From NCBI GenBank assembly GCA_023374025.1, contig SIJG01000147.1:237687-301686 (forward strand): a DNA stretch of 64,000 nucleotides. The letters run 5' to 3'. Shown piece by piece: positions 37,514 to 47,300 of this stretch (positions within the stretch are counted from its first letter, which is position 1; each line of letters begins with the position of its first letter). The stretch is from Heterodera schachtii. Taxonomy: Eukaryota > Nematoda > Chromadorea > Rhabditida > Heteroderidae. The notes beneath the pieces were generated by a model. The model was not told the origin of the DNA. It did no database searches and was given only the letters and a program-made list of their open reading frames with translations. Made by a program: the position numbers and the translations under genes.

Positions 37514-39321
37514 TTGAGATTCTGAAAAAGCGGTTTGGGGATGAAAAAACGATGGTGGAGTCCCTCCAAGCGGAGTTACTCCACCTTCCCAAACCAGCTG
37601 AATCCGTTCAGTCTCTGAGACAATTCTCAGAGTCCATCGAACGGATTTGCCATCAGTTGTTGGACTATGGAGAGAATGAACAAAATAAGTTCATGGCCTC
37701 CACAATTAAGTCCAAACTGCCCTATCACCTTCTCACCCAAGTGGTGGAGAAGGAAATGAGGGCAGGAGGAGCCTTCAACTGCACAGAGCTCCGAAGAGCT
37801 ATCACTTCAATCGTTGAAGTGAAAGAGGAAGTACAGAGATGTACTCAGGTTTTCCGTGGAGAGGAAAAACCTCGCAATTTTCCCCCTCATTCAAATGGGG
37901 GAAGAGCCAACCAAGGGAGAGGAACACCGTTCCGTTTCTCCCAGCCGTTCAGACAAGAACGGCAGTGGAGGCCAATGGAACGAAACGAACCGGTGAGGAG
38001 GATGTCTCCTCAACCGAATCGTTCCTTCTCGGCCATCAACAAACCACAAACCCCTATCTCAGATAGGGGGTCAAATCGCTTATGCTCCCTTTGTGAAGCA
38101 AAGGGGCATGCACCGAGCAGGTGCACAAAATACACCACTCCGGGGGCGCGAAGGAAGCGCCTTACGGATCAAGACAGGTGTATTAATTGCCTCATGATGG
38201 GGCATAACTCCAAGAACTGCACCTCACCCCGCAGGTGCAGTCATTGTGGTGAAAGACACCACTTTATGGTGTGTTTTGGAGAAAAGTCTCGAGAGGAAAC
38301 CTCTCGGGGCCAACCAAATAATCAGATGAAAAGAGAAGCGAGAAAATCCTATCAAAGTCATCTGACTATGAGCAAGCACGCTCATAAAAGCGTGCCCAGT
38401 TCGGAATGCTCACCCATCACTACAAATGTGATGACAAGCGTGATGACGAAAAAGCCTCACGCATTTCTAATGACCAGAAAAATACTGGTCAGATCCAAAA
38501 ATAATCGAAGAGTTTGGATGGAAGTTCCATTCCTCTTCGACCCAGGAAGTCAAACTTCCTACGCCTCCGACCCTCTCATCGAGAGGCTCAAGCCACCGAA
38601 AGTGACTTCCGAAGAAATGGAAGTCTATGGCTTCGGAGGAGAAAGGAATGGACCAATGAGGTTCCATTCTCCCGTGTATTCCATCCAAATCAGAAGAACG
38701 GATGGAAAGTGGGAAGAAATCCTCCTAAATAGGACGGAGAGAATTTCCACGCCATTCAAAATGGCAGAATGGAATTCTGAGGAATTCCCACTCAAAGGAA
38801 TGGACATGGCCGACGCTATGAGTTTTTCTCGGGAAGAGCCCGAAATACTCATAGGTGCCAGACATTTCTGGCAATTCTTCCAAGGGAAGGAAGAAGTTTC
38901 TCCCGGGTTGTTTGTAATTCAAACAACCTTGGGCCCTTTGGTTAACGGAGAGTCCGACTTTGGGCCGGAACTTCCGAACCCAGGACTATCAATGATGGCC
39001 ATTGATGAGTCCAATCAAGGGCAAATGCCGACCATTAAAGAAATTGAATATTTCTTTAATTTGGAGTCTTTGGGAATCAAAGACGATCCAAATGAAAATG
39101 ACGACCAAACAGCAATGAGCCTTTTTAACAAGTCCATCCGTCGAGAAAAAGACGGAAGGTACTCTGTTAAGTGGCCATGGAAGGAGGAGGTGCCTGACCT
39201 CCCTTCCAATTACCGCATGGCCTTTTCAAGGCTAATGTCTACTTTTGGTAAGCTTCGTAATTCTCCAGACTTAATGGAGCAATACGATGCTACCATTAGA
39301 GACCAATTGCAAAAGGGATAA
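37513..39321 (+). CDS. gag-pol: BEL/Pao Gag C-terminus, zinc knuckles, protease and RT start
   Basis: Frame open from 37513, first ATG at 37552 (residue numbers from there). It continues the DUF1759 Gag region, then carries three cysteine/histidine knuckles at about residues 178-242: CSLCEAKGHAPSRC, CINCLMMGHNSKNC, and a third beginning CSHCGERHH. A retroviral-type aspartic protease follows, active-site block FLFDPGSQTSYAS with the catalytic Asp at residue 330 (DPGS in place of the usual D-S/T-G). The C-terminal ~90 residues (FFNLESLGIKDD, RYSVKWPWKEEVPDLPSNY) are the start of the BEL/Pao reverse transcriptase. It stops at TAA 39319-39321; RT continues in another frame from 39312. As with the first break, the shift lies at an A run (39311-39314). 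Confidence 0.88.
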   Translation, partial: VEILKKRFGDEKTMVESLQAELLHLPKPAESVQSLRQFSESIERICHQLLDYGENEQNKFMASTIKSKLPYHLLTQVVEKEMRAGGAFNCTELRRAITSIVEVKEEVQRCTQVFRGEEKPRNFPPHSNGGRANQGRGTPFRFSQPFRQERQWRPMERNEPVRRMSPQPNRSFSAINKPQTPISDRGSNRLCSLCEAKGHAPSRCTKYTTPGARRKRLTDQDRCINCLMMGHNSKNCTSPRRCSHCGERHHFMVCFGEKSREETSRGQPNNQMKREARKSYQSHLTMSKHAHKSVPSSECSPITTNVMTSVMTKKPHAFLMTRKILVRSKNNRRVWMEVPFLFDPGSQTSYASDPLIERLKPPKVTSEEMEVYGFGGERNGPMRFHSPVYSIQIRRTDGKWEEILLNRTERISTPFKMAEWNSEEFPLKGMDMADAMSFSREEPEILIGARHFWQFFQGKEEVSPGLFVIQTTLGPLVNGESDFGPELPNPGLSMMAIDESNQGQMPTIKEIEYFFNLESLGIKDDPNENDDQTAMSLFNKSIRREKDGRYSVKWPWKEEVPDLPSNYRMAFSRLMSTFGKLRNSPDLMEQYDATIRDQLQKG

Positions 39322-42300
39322 TCGAAGAGGCCAGGAAAGCCCCTGGCACTCTTGAGCATTATATCCCTCATCAGGGAGTTCTTGCCAAAGGCAAGAAATT
39401 GCGCGTCGTTTACGACGCCAGTGCTCACACCAGAGGAACAAACAGTCTCAATGCCTGTTTGTATAGAGGCCCGGTAATACTGCCGGATCTCATCGGAATG
39501 CTTATGCGATTCCGATGTCCAAGATTCCCTCTCCTCTCCGACATCCAAGCAGCATTTTTGCAAATTGCTTTGGAACCGGAGGATAGGGAAGTCACCAAAT
39601 TCCTCTGGGTGAAGGATGTCAGTAAACCACTGACACCAGCAAATCTGATCACTTACCGATTTTGCCGAGTGGCATTCGGAGTGATCAGTTCCCCCTTCAT
39701 TTTGGCTGCGACTTTGCAGCACCATTTGAAGGGATACCATTCTCCAGTGGCCAACGAATTGGCCCAATCATTGTATGTGGATAACACTCTTCTTGAGTGT
39801 GAATCCGCAGAAGAGGCTTTGCATAAATATGCAGAGTCTAAAGCCATCCTTAAAGAAGGACTCTTTAACTTAAGGGAATTTGTAACAAATTCCCCAGAGG
39901 TTATGAAGGCGATTCCTGAAGAGGATCGCCTGAACAAGCCCAAGGTAAAAGTCCTAGGGCTCATTTGGGACATAAACAAAGACGAAATTGTCTTTGAGTT
40001 CCCAACTCATGGCTTAGAAAAGCAGGCAACACGCCGTCTTGTTCTAAGCTTCTTAGCCTCATTATTTGACCCTCTTGGTCTAATGGGGCCGTGCATTCAG
40101 CCCTTAAAGCTTTTCTTCCAAACTCTTTGGGAAGAAAAGAAGGGCTGGGATGATGTTCTTTCTGAGAAAGAACAAACTCAATGGGCCTCCTTCCAAGAAA
40201 ATTGGAAGGATCAGACCCTCAAAATCCCACGCAGAGCAATGCTACAAGGGAATCCATCCCTTGAATTGCATAAGGAAATTCGTGCTCTCGATGAATGCGC
40301 CTTTCACTTTGTCCGAACAGCCGAGAATCCGGCGGACATTGCAACGAGAGGCACAAAACCAGGAGAACTTAAGGATAAGTCTCTCTGGTGGAATGGTCCT
40401 TCCTGGCTGAAGGAAGACCATGATCAATGGCCTAAAGAAATGGAATTTAAAATAAAAGATCCTCCAGAGAATCTGGAGGAAGGGTCTCTGGATAACGAAG
40501 AGAACGTTTTCTTCGTTAATACCAGAACAGAGGACCTGCTTGAGAGTCCTCTGATTGACCCTAAAAGATTCAGCTCATGGACAAAGATTGTCCAAGTGAC
40601 TCTTTTTGTGTTAAGATTTCTCCGTCTGAAACTGATTCAGAGGGGAAATCCTCACCAACTTTTCGAGAGTCATCGAAAAGAAATCGCCAAAGTGTCCGAA
40701 AAAGGACCATTTTCAGCAGAAGATGTTCTCCTAGCAGAGAACCTTCTGATCCGCATGGATCAGATGAAAAAGGCTGAAGATTTCCTCAGCTATCCTTCTC
40801 TTAAGGATAGTGAGGGGATTTTGAGGCTTAAAACCAGGTTGGGACGGTGTGACCAACCTTTTGGTTTTAGCCATCCAATCATTCTCGGAGGACAATCCTC
40901 CATCCGAGACTTGATCATCTTAAAATGCCACCAGAAAAGGCATCATTTTGGGGTGGAAGGCACCCTCACTGAGTTCTTACTCGGGTATTGGACACCTCGA
41001 GCAAGAACTAAGGTCAAAAAAGTACTGAAGGGATGCCTTCGGTGCAAAAGGATGCAGGCATACCAGTTTGCATTGCCAAAAATGCCTCCTTTACCTGACG
41101 AGCGAGTATGCCGTCAGGCTCCGTTCAAAGCAATCGGCATTGACTTTCTCGGTCCAACCGAAACACGGTTGGCCGGAGAGAAAGTCAAGGCATGGATACT
41201 CCTTATGACTTGCCTCGTAACACGAGCGGTTCATTTGGAGGCCATGCTTGACACAACTGCCGAGTCATTCCTCAATGTTCTCCGACGTTTCATAAGTCGG
41301 AGAGGAAAGCCCGACTTAATTTGGAGTGACAATGCCACTTCATTTAAATTGGCTCAAAAAACCATTGAGCATTTGACCACTCCAGTAGTTGATCAAAACA
41401 CGCAGGAATTTTTCGCACTTAATAAAATTAAGTGGCGATTCATTCCACAAATCAGCCCTTGGGCAGGTGGCGTTTATGAACGCCTTGTCCAATTGTGCAA
41501 AAATTGCTTCAAAAGGACTTTGGGGAGAAAAGTCCTCAGTTATGATCAACTCATAACTTTTGTGGCTGAAGTTGAAGCCACATTAAACCATCGCCCTATT
41601 ACTTCTGTGTCAGAAGGGATGGATGAATTCCTGCCCCTTCGTCCAGTGGACTTCCTTCAACCGGAAGTCCAAATTCACTGGGACACAAATGGTGAAGAAT
41701 TCGATCCATTGGATCGAAATCTTTCATCCCACCAAAAATTAGTTGCCCTTTTTCAGGCAACTAAAGAATCCCATGAATTTTTCTGGGAAATGTGGCAAAA
41801 AGAATACCTCCTCCTTCTGCGGGAGAGAGGTAAATGGGACCACAAGAGTCCCCGTCTTCAGGACAAAACAGAACCAAAGGAGGGAATGATCGTCCTCATT
41901 CATGAGGAGTTCACTCCCCGAAACCAATGGTCTTTGGGAAAGATCATTGAGCTTAATGGCCGACCAGGGGCCATTAGAAGCGTTCAGTTGGAACTCCCAA
42001 TTCATGGGATAAAATCAAAGAGGTATGGAACCATGCCTCGGAAAATCATTATCACCCGTCCGGTGAATAAGATTTTCCCATTGGAAGTAGGATTTGACAA
42101 TCCTACAGAAAATGAAGAAAAATTTGAAGAGAGTTCAAATGGAACTCCTCAAATACCAAATGAGGAGGAAAATTCTCATTTGGAGGCACCAATTGAAAAG
42201 GAGACTGAAATTCTTCAATTGGTTGATCAACCAATTGATCAAAACCGGCATGGCATGACTACTCGCAGCAAAGCAAAGATGGGGACAGTTTTGAACTGTC

Positions 42301-43634
42301 TTTCCATCATTTTTGCCATGCTTGCATTGGTTGGAGCTTATCCAACCAATCACTGCAACGAGTGCAAAATTCCAAAGTGTTTGGCTGGAAACACTTCTTT
42401 TGTTCTCAGGGGGACATTACACTATGTCCAACCCGAACAAATAGAAGATTACAGTCCAAATCACTCCGAAAGAGTGATAAACAGCCAATCCAGTTGGCCT
42501 AACTGGAATTTTGATTGGAAGGCGACCCTTTGGTCTTTGATTGGCCTCCAATCATCACTCATCTTCATAATGATTATTTGTGTAGGCATTGTTTGCCTAA
42601 CAATTTTCATTAAACTTTCTCCTTTCTATAGACTTTGGAAATTTATTTCCTGGTCTATAACGAGAAAGGGGTACGGTAATGTGCCTACAGTATTGGCACT
42701 ACTGTACTTGGCCGGGGGAGGATCCTTCGGATGTGGTGTTGAATCACGTCCTATCCTCTCGGCATTCAAAAAATTTTGTGAGTCATCCCTTGTTCTGGGG
42801 AATGATTCATCGCTTCCATTGGATGGTGGTATAAAAGGGTGGCTGATTTGCCACCCAACCACACTCTTCAAATCATCCTTCCACGGAATGCCTATTCCCA
42901 TAAGAGAAGGGCCGTACTTCTCGGCTAGCCGGGTTGTCATACCCGAAAATGCCGAGATTCTCAATGATCGCCTTTTTGGCGATGAGAATCCCCACCGGGA
43001 CCCATGGTTTGAGGAAGACTGGGAGCCAGTCTTACCATTGGTTCCCGATCATGTTGATCGCCGGCTACGCGATCCAAGATTGGAAGAGGAGGAAGAAGAG
43101 AGAGCGAATGACGCTCCTCTCCGGCGTGAACGTCGAGTTCATGGCCGGATTGAGCCTCTGAGTTCATGGATTGAGCGATACCATGAACCCAGATGGTACG
43201 AGTCAGCACTTGACCGCCGTGCGGTCGAAGAGCGACTTCGCGGAGAACTCCGCGAAGGGGCCACATTGTTTTCAGAGCATGTTGGTCCAATTCGTGACAT
43301 CCATTTTGATGGATTCACGTGTTATGGACCGGAAAATCTCTACCTCTTCCGAGGTAGAACGGTAATGGATCATTACCAACGAATGGGTCACGAAATAGAC
43401 CCATTCATGCCTTGCCTACAAGAATATGTAGGCTTCAGCCCTCACGAAGGAGGGATGCTCGTCGACCTCTACCCGGTCGATCTGGTCAATATCCGTACCC
43501 GAGTCGGAGTTGCCTGGAGAGCGCCTGCAATGGTGGAGGGACATCATCCTCCTCCACGTGACCACCAGCTACCAGATGGACGACTGGAGAATCGTCCTCC
43601 GCGGGTGGCTCGTCGACTTCCAAATCGACGATGA
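39312..43634 (+). CDS. pol: BEL/Pao Pol (RT, integrase) with envelope-like tail; RNase H missing
   Basis: Residues counted from the ATG at 39399. RT: RVVYDASAH just inside the start, LLSDIQAAFLQI, and YVDN at 126-129 in the catalytic YxDD position. After IPRRA (about 277-281) the frame jumps within some ten residues to a region ending FHFVRTAENPADIATRG (about 302-318). The RNase H-like part expected between them, usually well over 100 residues, is absent. Integrase: HHCC finger H511, H515, C546, C549; catalytic D582 (IGIDFLGP), D644 (WSDNATSF), E694 (GGVYERLV); then a DUF5641-like domain. From M961 there is a signal-like hydrophobic run to about 980, a short cysteine-bearing stretch, a strong membrane helix at about 1045-1072, and a charged arginine/proline-rich tail to 1411. 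The last part has envelope-like layout but is far too short for a full envelope. Confidence 0.88.
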   Translation, partial: KGIIEEARKAPGTLEHYIPHQGVLAKGKKLRVVYDASAHTRGTNSLNACLYRGPVILPDLIGMLMRFRCPRFPLLSDIQAAFLQIALEPEDREVTKFLWVKDVSKPLTPANLITYRFCRVAFGVISSPFILAATLQHHLKGYHSPVANELAQSLYVDNTLLECESAEEALHKYAESKAILKEGLFNLREFVTNSPEVMKAIPEEDRLNKPKVKVLGLIWDINKDEIVFEFPTHGLEKQATRRLVLSFLASLFDPLGLMGPCIQPLKLFFQTLWEEKKGWDDVLSEKEQTQWASFQENWKDQTLKIPRRAMLQGNPSLELHKEIRALDECAFHFVRTAENPADIATRGTKPGELKDKSLWWNGPSWLKEDHDQWPKEMEFKIKDPPENLEEGSLDNEENVFFVNTRTEDLLESPLIDPKRFSSWTKIVQVTLFVLRFLRLKLIQRGNPHQLFESHRKEIAKVSEKGPFSAEDVLLAENLLIRMDQMKKAEDFLSYPSLKDSEGILRLKTRLGRCDQPFGFSHPIILGGQSSIRDLIILKCHQKRHHFGVEGTLTEFLLGYWTPRARTKVKKVLKGCLRCKRMQAYQFALPKMPPLPDERVCRQAPFKAIGIDFLGPTETRLAGEKVKAWILLMTCLVTRAVHLEAMLDTTAESFLNVLRRFISRRGKPDLIWSDNATSFKLAQKTIEHLTTPVVDQNTQEFFALNKIKWRFIPQISPWAGGVYERLVQLCKNCFKRTLGRKVLSYDQLITFVAEVEATLNHRPITSVSEGMDEFLPLRPVDFLQPEVQIHWDTNGEEFDPLDRNLSSHQKLVALFQATKESHEFFWEMWQKEYLLLLRERGKWDHKSPRLQDKTEPKEGMIVLIHEEFTPRNQWSLGKIIELNGRPGAIRSVQLELPIHGIKSKRYGTMPRKIIITRPVNKIFPLEVGFDNPTENEEKFEESSNGTPQIPNEEENSHLEAPIEKETEILQLVDQPIDQNRHGMTTRSKAKMGTVLNCLSIIFAMLALVGAYPTNHCNECKIPKCLAGNTSFVLRGTLHYVQPEQIEDYSPNHSERVINSQSSWPNWNFDWKATLWSLIGLQSSLIFIMIICVGIVCLTIFIKLSPFYRLWKFISWSITRKGYGNVPTVLALLYLAGGGSFGCGVESRPILSAFKKFCESSLVLGNDSSLPLDGGIKGWLICHPTTLFKSSFHGMPIPIREGPYFSASRVVIPENAEILNDRLFGDENPHRDPWFEEDWEPVLPLVPDHVDRRLRDPRLEEEEEERANDAPLRRERRVHGRIEPLSSWIERYHEPRWYESALDRRAVEERLRGELREGATLFSEHVGPIRDIHFDGFTCYGPENLYLFRGRTVMDHYQRMGHEIDPFMPCLQEYVGFSPHEGGMLVDLYPVDLVNIRTRVGVAWRAPAMVEGHHPPPRDHQLPDGRLENRPPRVARRLPNRR

Positions 43635-43678
43635 AAAGAATTTTGGCGAAGGAACGGCAACAGATGTCGCCATCCTTG

Positions 43679-43690
43679 AGGCCCGGAGAA
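43679..43690 (+). promoter_or_regulatory. weak polypurine tract
   Basis: The purine-rich sequence just before the 3' LTR (GAGGCCCGGAGA with a final A) is the only candidate plus-strand primer site. It is interrupted by CCC, so as a polypurine tract it is poor. Confidence 0.35.
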
Positions 43691-44381
43691 TGTCGCCAAA
43701 AGCGACACAAATTTCTTTGAAATTTCTTTTATTTTCCGTTCATTTTCATCGATCAATTTCCATTCGCTCGCTCCTCAATTATGAGTCATCTTTTCTCTTC
43801 TTCCTATTTTTATGGATTTTGTCCATCTGTTTGTGCACATTTTTCACGTGCCTGGCCCCGCCCCCCATTGATTTGTGAGGGTATAAAAGCCCGGCCCATT
43901 CTCCATTTTCCTCACTTCTTGCTTCTTCTTGCATATTTTTACAAGACCATTTCTTGTGAGATTTCTGCAAGCCACTTCGGCTTGTATCAGCATTAAGTCA
44001 GCCGGACAGTTTTCTGTCCAAGCAATTTGCATTAAATTGTAATTGTGTTTATTTGAATAAAGATTAAGGAAAGGTCTTAGTCTTTTCTCTGTCTGTAAAA
44101 GGGACATTCAGGAGCCCTTTAATACAGACCATTAAGCCGTTGACCCCCGTCGGGTCAGAAAAGGCTTACCAAAGGAAAGGAGAAGCATTTTCCTCCTTTC
44201 AATTTGTCCCTTCAGTAAAGGAGAGGAATTTCCTCCCCTTTAATTTGTCCCTTTGGACACTCAGTGAATTTCTGTCTTTTGGACAGAAGTTCTCTCTGCT
44301 TAAAAGACTCTCCCCTTCTGCCGGGAGAGTCAGCTTCCCCTTCTGCCGGGAAGTGCAAATTTTTGTGGCTTTTTGCCCACA
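43691..44381 (+). repeat. 3' LTR
   Basis: 691 bp, TGTCGCC to GCCCACA. Compared by eye with the 5' LTR it has one T fewer in the ATGGATTTT run (about 43811-43820) and one A more in GCAAATTTTT (44355-44365); no substitution was seen. TATA box at 43881 and AATAAA at 44056-44061. It is followed by AAACT, the target duplication. Confidence 0.95.
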
Positions 44382-44386
44382 AAACT

Positions 44387-47300
44387 CCCAAAAATGCCAA
44401 AATATGTCCTAAAATATGTGTTAAAATGGAAAAATCAAGTGTGTTTTTGCATAAAGAATTCCAAAAAATCTCATTCTTTAACATTTCGAGATTGACCGTT
44501 AAAAAGAAACCATGTTCTATCCTGCTACTTTATCCGTAATATTTATTTTTGCATAATTCGTCATTTCGTTTTTAAACATTATAAATTTATGTATTTACAA
44601 ATTATTTTTACATTATCATTTATCTTTATTTTTTAAATCATTAATCGTTATTGATTATTTGTTAAAACTTCTGCTGAGAACTTTTCGGACAGATCGACTT
44701 TCAATTTATATTATTATAATCTGTGTTATATTTCCATTATAAATTATAAATTTGAAGCATATTAATTACAAAAATGATTAGTTAAGACATTAGTGAGTCA
44801 TCGTTTCATGGTCAAAGTGTCTTATTTTCATTACGATGGTAATTTTATTTTTTATTTTATTTTTATATTATTTGTTTATATATTATTAAATAATTTATGC
44901 ATTAACATAATTTTTTAATTAATTGTTCTGTTTATATTTTTTAACCATGCTTCGATTTGATTCAAAATTTAGGCTTTAATAAATTTTTAAGCACAGCTTG
45001 GGTCCTTCAAAGATGAAATCACAGCGCGATTTAATATTAATCATAGGTAAATTTATTTTATTAATGAAACTAACTTATGAAAATCTTAGCTTAGCAACAG
45101 CAAACAAAATTCAATATTTAAAATTAAAAATTTGAAAAGTAATGTTGAAAAAAATAATAAACGACAATTGCTTAATTTATTATATAATAACTAAAAGACA
45201 AGTTAGCTATAAATTAAAAGAAAATAAAAAAAATGCATTTATTAATATAAAACCTTCAGAATCAAATTGATGCAAGTCACTTTCAACAAATGAAAATAGA
45301 AGAAAAATAGTCAATTTACAATTTAACAAAAAAATATAATATTTGTAATAAAAAACAATTCACATATTTATTAAATTCATAAAATTGTAAAAAAAAAAAG
45401 TTAAAATTCAACAAAGCAAGAAATTTTAATTACAACAAATTTTATTTTATTAAAAAATATTTACTTCCATTTAAATAAATTACATTATATTTTATGCAAC
45501 TTGATTAAAATAAATGATTATTTTATATACTAATTAAAGTTATTAAAAATTGCCAATGATTCCAATATAGAAATTGATGGACAAAAATTCAACACCATCG
45601 TATTTCTACCTAAATTAACCAATGGTTAATATTAAAGAATTATTTTCGAAATCACATAATATTATTTATTTTGCAAATAGCTTAATTAATAATTAACACA
45701 AAAATGTGCTGATTGCCACCGCTGATAAATTATTGATAATTTAATTGTGGAATTGTTATTTTTGTGGATTTTTAGTCAATTTTTTAATAAGAAAATGTCA
45801 ACAAATTAAAAAAATCACTAAACACATTGAAAAAATTTTGTACCCTATTATTTACTCATGATATTTTGCTCTTTATTTCGCAAATATATAAATTTAGAAT
45901 GTGCATACTTGGAAGGTTCAAATATGCCAATTTGTTTATGTGGAGAGAGAAATAATCATATTTTTTGAAACTTGAGTCAAAAAAAAATTATGTTTGAAGA
46001 AAGCAACCTAAAAATAAAGAAAACAAAAATAAATTTTCTATTTAAATATCAAAAGATAACATTAATTGAGAAATAATCCACAGCCAGTCGCATATGATCT
46101 GAATAAGAAACAAGAAAAGGAATTATATGCGTGACTATAATAATTTCAATTAATAATTTAAAAAGCATTAAAAATTGCAATATTTTTATTTTTTTTCGGA
46201 AAAATTCTTTGAAAATAATATAAACAACAAAATATAACTTTCTTATAAGTTTTTATATACATTATAAATAAAACGGTAATATTTGTGTAAAAAAATATTA
46301 ATACTTAATCAAAAAAAAATTTTTTTTTATTGGTGACTAATTGAATTTGGGTCCTTCAATTTTTCGATTATACAGTTTAAATGACGAGAATGGCTTTAAT
46401 TATAAATTGATCAAAATGCCAAAATAAATAAAACTTAAATATCCTTAGGTTATAAGTTATTGAGATAAATGACCATAAATAACACTATAATTTAATTATT
46501 GATAAATGACCACTCAATTACAATATTTTGTAGATAAACAAACGAAAATAATTTAATAAATGAAATTATAAACCGTGGGATGAGACACTTAAGGAATATG
46601 GACCTTGACAAGAGTTTAAAATATTTAAATTTTATAATAAAAGTTAAAATACATCAACAGTAATTTATTGTAAAAAGTAAATAAATATCATAGGACGACT
46701 ATAATTTCTTATTTATTCAAAAACCACACAAAAGTTACAAATTTTATGCGACCATATGGCTGAAACCATTAATTCAAATATTCAAAGAAAATTTGAGACA
46801 AAGAAATGATAAAACAACAAAAAAATTTATAATTAAAATAATATAATGAAAAGTTTTAGAAAATGAAAGGAAAATTAATTAAATAAAGAAATACGCAATC
46901 AAAATAATATTATCATATTGCAAAATAAGTTCATGGAACGATATCCCATTGTGCCGTGCCTGTACAATTTGAAAATAAAACATAACATTCATTTTTTCGT
47001 ATCGTTTGTAACAAAACAAATAATGGAAATGAGTGTTATAATAAGACAAAAAAAATATTATAGAACAAATATAAATTATTTAACAATTACATGATTATCC
47101 ATGAATATTTGATTAAAATAAGTGGACCAATTATATTAAATTTTTAATCTTCATTATGATTAAATTTCATTTAATTCTTAAATAATTAAAATTGCTTATA
47201 ATTTTCTAGTATATAATATCTTTGTAGGTGGGAATTTCCGAATGTATTTCCTATTCCTAATCTCGAGATAAAATTAATTTATCAATTATCACTTTAATAT

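Larger units (their letters stand above)
36055..44386 (+). mobile_element. BEL/Pao LTR retrotransposon, recent insertion
   Basis: Complete LTR element with 5-bp target duplications AAACT at 36055-36059 and 44382-44386. Order: 5' LTR, primer-binding site, gag (DUF1759-type), zinc knuckles, aspartic protease, reverse transcriptase, integrase, C-terminal envelope-like membrane region, 3' LTR. Gag-protease-RT-integrase order and the domain types place it in BEL/Pao. The LTRs differ by only two one-base homopolymer indels, so insertion is recent. G+C is far above the host background. It lacks the RNase H segment and is broken into three frames at two A runs, so this copy appears non-autonomous as assembled. 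Its sequence is densely filled with short inverted repeats (see findings). Confidence 0.95.

Noticed and set aside
37490..37515. Programmed -1 frameshift joining the gag frames
   Set aside because: No standard slippery heptamer, and the other differences in the element are also homopolymer length changes, so a lost A is simpler.
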